Below, piece after piece: positions 60,019 to 64,000 of a DNA stretch of 64,000 bases. The position numbers and the translations under genes were made by a program. Every line of letters begins with the position of its first letter. The stretch's first letter is position 1. The DNA is from Lutibacter sp. A80. GTDB lineage: Bacteria > Bacteroidota > Bacteroidia > Flavobacteriales > Flavobacteriaceae. The notes beneath the pieces are model-generated. The model saw nothing but the letters and a program-made list of their open reading frames with translations, made no database searches and was not told the DNA's origin. Location of the stretch: positions 2,400,501 through 2,464,500 of the forward strand of contig NZ_CP092480.1 in the NCBI RefSeq assembly GCF_022429645.1. The letters run 5' to 3'.

Positions 60019-62142
60019 ATGCAAATTCTAAACTTTATACAATCAAAAACAAATCTTCCAGTAAAAGGTATTGAAAACACCATACAATTATTAAATGAAG
60101 ATTGTACCATTCCTTTTATTGCTCGTTATAGAAAAGAATTAACAGGAAATTTAGATGAAGTTGAAATTGGAGAAATTGTAAAGTTTAAAACACAGTTTGA
60201 AGAATTAAAAAAACGAAAAGTAGCCATTTTAAAAGCTTTAGAAGAACAAGATGTTTTAACTACAGAATTAAAGCAAAAAATTGAGGCTACAACCAGTTTA
60301 ACTGTTTTAGAAGATATTTACCTTCCTTTTAAGAAAAAACGCAAGACAAAGGCTGAAACTGCGCGAAAAAACGGTTTAGAGCCCTTAGCTAAAATGATAA
60401 TGAGTCAGCGTGTAAACGATTTGGAATATACAGCTTCAAAATATATAAATAATGAAGTTGATACTCTTGAAAAAGCATTAGAAGGAGCACGTTTTATAAT
60501 TGCTGAATGGATTAATGAACGCACTGATATAAGAAATAACATTCGTTATCAATTAGAACGTTTTGCAACCATTAATACTAAAGTTGTAAAAAAGGAAGAA
60601 GGAAATGAAAAAGCACAAAAATTTAGAGATTATTTCGACTGGTCTGAAAGCTTAAATAGAATTCCTTCACATAGATTATTAGCTATTTTACGAGCCGAAA
60701 AAGAAGGATTTATTCGTGTAAAAATTGAAATAGATAACGAGCGTACATTAGCTAAAATGGAAGATAGAATTATTCGCTCAAATAACGAATGTTCTACACA
60801 AATTAGTTTAGCTATAGCAGATTCTTATAAACGATTATTGTTTCCATCATTAGCAAACGAGGCATTAAGTATTGCTAAAGAAAAAGCAGATAATAATGCC
60901 ATAGAAGTATTTGCTAAAAATTTAAAACAACTATTATTAGGTGCTCCCTTAGGTGAAAAAACCATATTAGCTATAGATCCTGGTTTTAGAACTGGTTGTA
61001 AAGTAGTGTGTTTAAATGCACAAGGAGGCCTGGAATATAACGAAACTATTTACCCGCACGCTCCAAAAAATGATACTATTGGAGCTATGAAAAAAATAAA
61101 TTCATTAGTTGATGCTTATAAAATTGAAGCCATAGCTATTGGAAATGGAACTGCTTCGCGTGAAACCGAGCATTTCATACGTAAAATGCGATTTAATAAG
61201 GATGTTGAAGTTTACGTTGTAAGTGAAGCTGGCGCAAGTATTTATTCCGCTTCAAAAATTGCGAGAGACGAGTTTCCAAATTACGATGTTACTGTACGTG
61301 GTTCTGTGTCAATAGGTAGAAGATTAGCCGATCCACTTGCAGAATTAGTTAAAATTGATGCTAAATCAATTGGTGTTGGACAATATCAACACGATGTTGA
61401 TCAAACTAAATTAAAAACTTCATTAGATACTGTTGTAGAAAGTTGTGTAAATTCAGTGGGTGTAAATATTAATACTGCTAGTGTTTCTTTATTAAGTTAT
61501 GTTTCTGGAATTGGTCCAAAATTGGCTGAAAATATTGTAAATTATAGAGATAAAAATGGAGCTTTTACATCTAGAGCAGCCATAAAAAAAGTACCTCGTT
61601 TAGGAAATAAAGCTTTTGAACAAGGCGCAGGTTTTTTACGTATTAAAAATGCAAAAAATCCTTTAGACGATTCTGCAGTACATCCGGAAAGTTATACTAT
61701 AATTACAAAAATGGCTAAGGATGCAAAATGTACGGTTTCCGATTTAATTGGAAATAAGGCAATTCTTCAAAAAATAGATTTAGAAAAATATTGTACCTCT
61801 ACAATTGGAGTTCCAACATTAAAAGACATTATTTCAGAATTAGAAAAACCAGGATTGGATCCACGTTCAAAAGCTAAAATATTTACTTTTAATCAAAACA
61901 TACGCACTATTACTGATTTACACGAAGGTCAATTATTACCCGGAATTGTAAATAACATTACTAATTTTGGCTGTTTTGTAGATATTGGAATTAAAGAAAG
62001 TGGCTTGATACATGTTTCAAACCTATCTGATAAATTTGTAAGTGATGTTAATGCTATTGTTACTTTAAATCAACAAATAATTGTAAAAGTTTTAGAAGTT
62101 GATGTTGCTAGAAAGCGTATTCAGCTTGCTTTAGTAAAATAA
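60019..62142 (+). CDS. tex: Tex family S1 RNA-binding protein
   Basis: 707 aa, the normal Tex length. The N-terminal Tex domain has CTIPFIARYRKELTGNLDE and YLPFKKKRKTKAETARKNGLEPLA. A YqgF/RNase H-like domain from about residue 315 has ILAIDPGFRTGCKVVCL. A helix-hairpin-helix region follows (YVSGIGPKLAENIVNYRDKNG, VPRLGNKAFEQGAGFLRI). The C-terminal S1 domain (LLPGIVNNITNFGCFVDIG, ESGLIHVSNLS) ends the protein. Tex binds nucleic acids and is associated with transcription; the precise role here is not visible. Its stop is 8 nt from the stop of the convergent TonB receptor gene. Confidence 0.95.
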   Translation: MQILNFIQSKTNLPVKGIENTIQLLNEDCTIPFIARYRKELTGNLDEVEIGEIVKFKTQFEELKKRKVAILKALEEQDVLTTELKQKIEATTSLTVLEDIYLPFKKKRKTKAETARKNGLEPLAKMIMSQRVNDLEYTASKYINNEVDTLEKALEGARFIIAEWINERTDIRNNIRYQLERFATINTKVVKKEEGNEKAQKFRDYFDWSESLNRIPSHRLLAILRAEKEGFIRVKIEIDNERTLAKMEDRIIRSNNECSTQISLAIADSYKRLLFPSLANEALSIAKEKADNNAIEVFAKNLKQLLLGAPLGEKTILAIDPGFRTGCKVVCLNAQGGLEYNETIYPHAPKNDTIGAMKKINSLVDAYKIEAIAIGNGTASRETEHFIRKMRFNKDVEVYVVSEAGASIYSASKIARDEFPNYDVTVRGSVSIGRRLADPLAELVKIDAKSIGVGQYQHDVDQTKLKTSLDTVVESCVNSVGVNINTASVSLLSYVSGIGPKLAENIVNYRDKNGAFTSRAAIKKVPRLGNKAFEQGAGFLRIKNAKNPLDDSAVHPESYTIITKMAKDAKCTVSDLIGNKAILQKIDLEKYCTSTIGVPTLKDIISELEKPGLDPRSKAKIFTFNQNIRTITDLHEGQLLPGIVNNITNFGCFVDIGIKESGLIHVSNLSDKFVSDVNAIVTLNQQIIVKVLEVDVARKRIQLALVK

Positions 62143-62150
62143 ACTTAAAA

Positions 62151-64000
62151 TTAAATAGTTAAGTTAACCGAAATAGAAATATTACGACCTGGAGCACTAA
62201 TAGAAGAAGCAAATTCTTTATAATGCACATCAAAAATATTATCTAAATTAACAAAAAAAGTAAGTTTATTATTTAATTTATAATTTGAGTTAATTCCAAA
62301 GGTATTCCACTCTGGAGTTCCATAATAACTATCGGTTAACGCATTATAGGGCGTTTGTTCTACATTGTCTATTCCTTCAATTAAATTATAATCTTCTATT
62401 CGTTTTTTAGCATTAAACTTCCAATTTATATTTGCTTGAAAACGGTCTTTTTCGAATCCAAATTCTAAATTAGCAAACATAGGAGGTATCGACGATAAAG
62501 GTTGTTCTGTATCATACGTTTTACCTTTTGTATAAGTTAAAGAGCCTTTTGTATACCAAGTATCATTTATATTCCCTTTAAAACTAAAAGTACCACCTAA
62601 AATATAGGCATTATCTTTATTTACATTTGCAACTACTATACCTTCCTCACCGTCATACATTATAGTTGAAGCATTGTTAACTTCAAAATAGTCTCTAGTA
62701 ATATAATTATCTAAAAGCGTATAATAAATATTTAAACCTGTTTGAAACTTTTTACTATTAAAAAATTTTAAAACACTGGTTTCAAAACTATAAACATATT
62801 CGGGTTTTAAAGCTATATTTGGAACAGTAACTTGCCCAGATTTTTCTCTTATTTTTCCAACATCATCAATATTAGGAGATCTAAATCCTGAAGAAATTAT
62901 ACTATTTAATTGCCAATTTTCTGAAGGTTTATGTGCAAAACCTATAGTTGCTGTAACTGCTGAATTATTTGATGAAATATCAAAATCGGGTAACTGAATA
63001 AAAGTGTCGTCTATCCAAGTAGCTTTTAATAGCGTATTAATTACTCTTAAACCAGTATTTAATGTCGTTTTTTTATTAATATTTTGCCTGTAATTAACAT
63101 ATGAAGCTAAACTTGTATAGCTACTACCACCATCTGGATAACGAGATTGCACTGTAAAATCTCCATCAAAACCAATAACTTTATTGTCACTAACACTTAA
63201 TATTTTCCCATAAGCATTAGAATGTACTTTATTATAAGTAGCTTCAAAACCATAAGATAATATTCTATCATCTCCCTTGGTTAAGGGTACAAAAAAGTCC
63301 CCGTTTAAACTAAATACATCTACATTTTCTTTTCTATAAGAACGCTCTAAACTAGTAAATTTTCGTTGAACTCTAGATTCTTTAATATTTTGAAATGCTG
63401 CTGTAATAGATCCATTTTCTAACCATTTTTTTTCTGGTTTTATTTTTAATTGTGAAGAAATTAATAAACGTTTTTGTGGACCATAATACCATTCAGCAAA
63501 TTTCAATGCTCCGTCTGAATATTCTGTTAACTTATCAAATCTATTAATATTTGATGATTCGGAATATTGTGCATTAAAAATTATATCTGTTTTGTTAGAA
63601 ATAGGAATTACTAATTTTTGTAATAAATCTAACTGATTATAACTCGTGTTTTGTAGAATTAAATTATCTGAATTTTCAATAGGAACCTCGCTATAATAAC
63701 TATTTGTATTATTTGAATACTCATTTACTTTCCCCCAATCATCAAATCCGTGATTTCTATTTTTCCCCATTTTTAAATCGCCAAAATCACTATAAGAAAC
63801 GCTTGTAAACGAAGCCCATTTTTTATTTCTAATCTCAATATTTCCTTGAGTTGTAAATTCACTATTTATAGAGCTAAACCTTGAATACAAAGCAGTATTA
63901 ACTTGTTTTTCGGCACTTACTTTAGGTGTTTTTGTATAGTAATGAATTACACCTCCCAAAGCATCAGAGCCATACACTACAGATGATGGTCCAAAAACAA
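62151..64000 (-). CDS. TonB-dependent receptor, 5' end cut by the window edge
   Basis: At least 616 codons remain. The visible N-terminal part VFGPSSVVYGSDALGGVIHYYTK is the end of the plug domain, so the true start and signal peptide lie beyond the right edge; the in-frame GTG at 63977 is an internal codon of the plug. The rest is a 22-strand barrel with motifs GFRSPNIDDVGKIREKSGQVTVPN and KPEYVYSFE typical of heme/siderophore/vitamin B12-type receptors. The last residues read APGRNISISVNLTI, the closing barrel strand. The ligand is not determined; a heme or siderophore receptor is the usual guess for this subfamily. Confidence 0.9.
   Translation of the reverse strand, partial: VFGPSSVVYGSDALGGVIHYYTKTPKVSAEKQVNTALYSRFSSINSEFTTQGNIEIRNKKWASFTSVSYSDFGDLKMGKNRNHGFDDWGKVNEYSNNTNSYYSEVPIENSDNLILQNTSYNQLDLLQKLVIPISNKTDIIFNAQYSESSNINRFDKLTEYSDGALKFAEWYYGPQKRLLISSQLKIKPEKKWLENGSITAAFQNIKESRVQRKFTSLERSYRKENVDVFSLNGDFFVPLTKGDDRILSYGFEATYNKVHSNAYGKILSVSDNKVIGFDGDFTVQSRYPDGGSSYTSLASYVNYRQNINKKTTLNTGLRVINTLLKATWIDDTFIQLPDFDISSNNSAVTATIGFAHKPSENWQLNSIISSGFRSPNIDDVGKIREKSGQVTVPNIALKPEYVYSFETSVLKFFNSKKFQTGLNIYYTLLDNYITRDYFEVNNASTIMYDGEEGIVVANVNKDNAYILGGTFSFKGNINDTWYTKGSLTYTKGKTYDTEQPLSSIPPMFANLEFGFEKDRFQANINWKFNAKKRIEDYNLIEGIDNVEQTPYNALTDSYYGTPEWNTFGINSNYKLNNKLTFFVNLDNIFDVHYKEFASSISAPGRNISISVNLTI

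Noticed and set aside
63975-63977. GTG as start of the TonB receptor
   Set aside because: The frame continues to the window edge as plug-domain sequence (FGPSSVVYGSDALGG), so this is an internal Val codon.

Overview
The window is AT-rich DNA from a Bacteroidota member, most likely a marine-type Flavobacteriaceae. The evidence is giant adhesins with a gliding-motility/type IX secretion (T9SS) type B C-terminal domain, a PorP/SprF partner, Bacteroidota-type promoters (TTTG, about 19 bp, TAnnTTTG), an IPExxxVDY protein beside pyk, and MetG with a KISTS loop. No rRNA, tRNA, CRISPR array or transposase was seen.

Positions 1-36450 form one minus-strand surface-protein locus filling more than half the window. 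From upstream to downstream it holds: a giant mosaic adhesin (36450 to 23809; about 15 PKD/Ig-like units, 17 DUF11 units, 4 CshA-like units and a type B sorting domain); a PorP/SprF-family membrane protein; an OmpA-family protein; and a second giant protein that starts at 20845 and runs off the left edge after at least 6,948 codons (HYR-type Cys repeats, then three spacer-type repeats, then about 20 Calx-beta units). The left 14.7 kb is one continuous minus-strand reading frame with no start of its own. Both giant genes are broken by one in-frame stop each: TGA at 14774-14776 where the repeat pattern expects Cys, and TAG at 31597-31599 where sister repeats have Gln (CAG). The frames on both sides of each stop are otherwise intact. 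Either both genes were silenced very recently, or the stops are sequence errors, or they are read through. This is the most interesting signal in the window.

Positions 37074-45376 carry a divergent serine hydrolase and a TetR-regulated efflux operon: tetR, a TolC-like outer-membrane factor, a lipoprotein HlyD-type adaptor, two ABC ATPases and two ABC-2 permeases. It resembles the CecR-YbhGFSR layout of enterobacteria, with the double ATPase split into two genes. A well-formed promoter and a 14-bp inverted-repeat operator precede tetR. Next comes sufS, whose own promoter overlaps a 17-bp Fur-family-like palindrome.

Positions 46908-52599 are housekeeping: rnhA and purN on the minus strand, then acpP-fabF-rnc and an IPExxxVDY gene with pyk on the plus strand. 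Positions 52602-56014 hold a DUF2891 lipoprotein gene behind a membrane M28 peptidase gene. Positions 56173-62142 hold an alkaline phosphatase, metG and tex. The right edge cuts a TonB-dependent receptor gene. Several intergenic gaps contain hairpin terminators or REP-like inverted repeats sharing a CTGAAACAAGTTCAG-type core.
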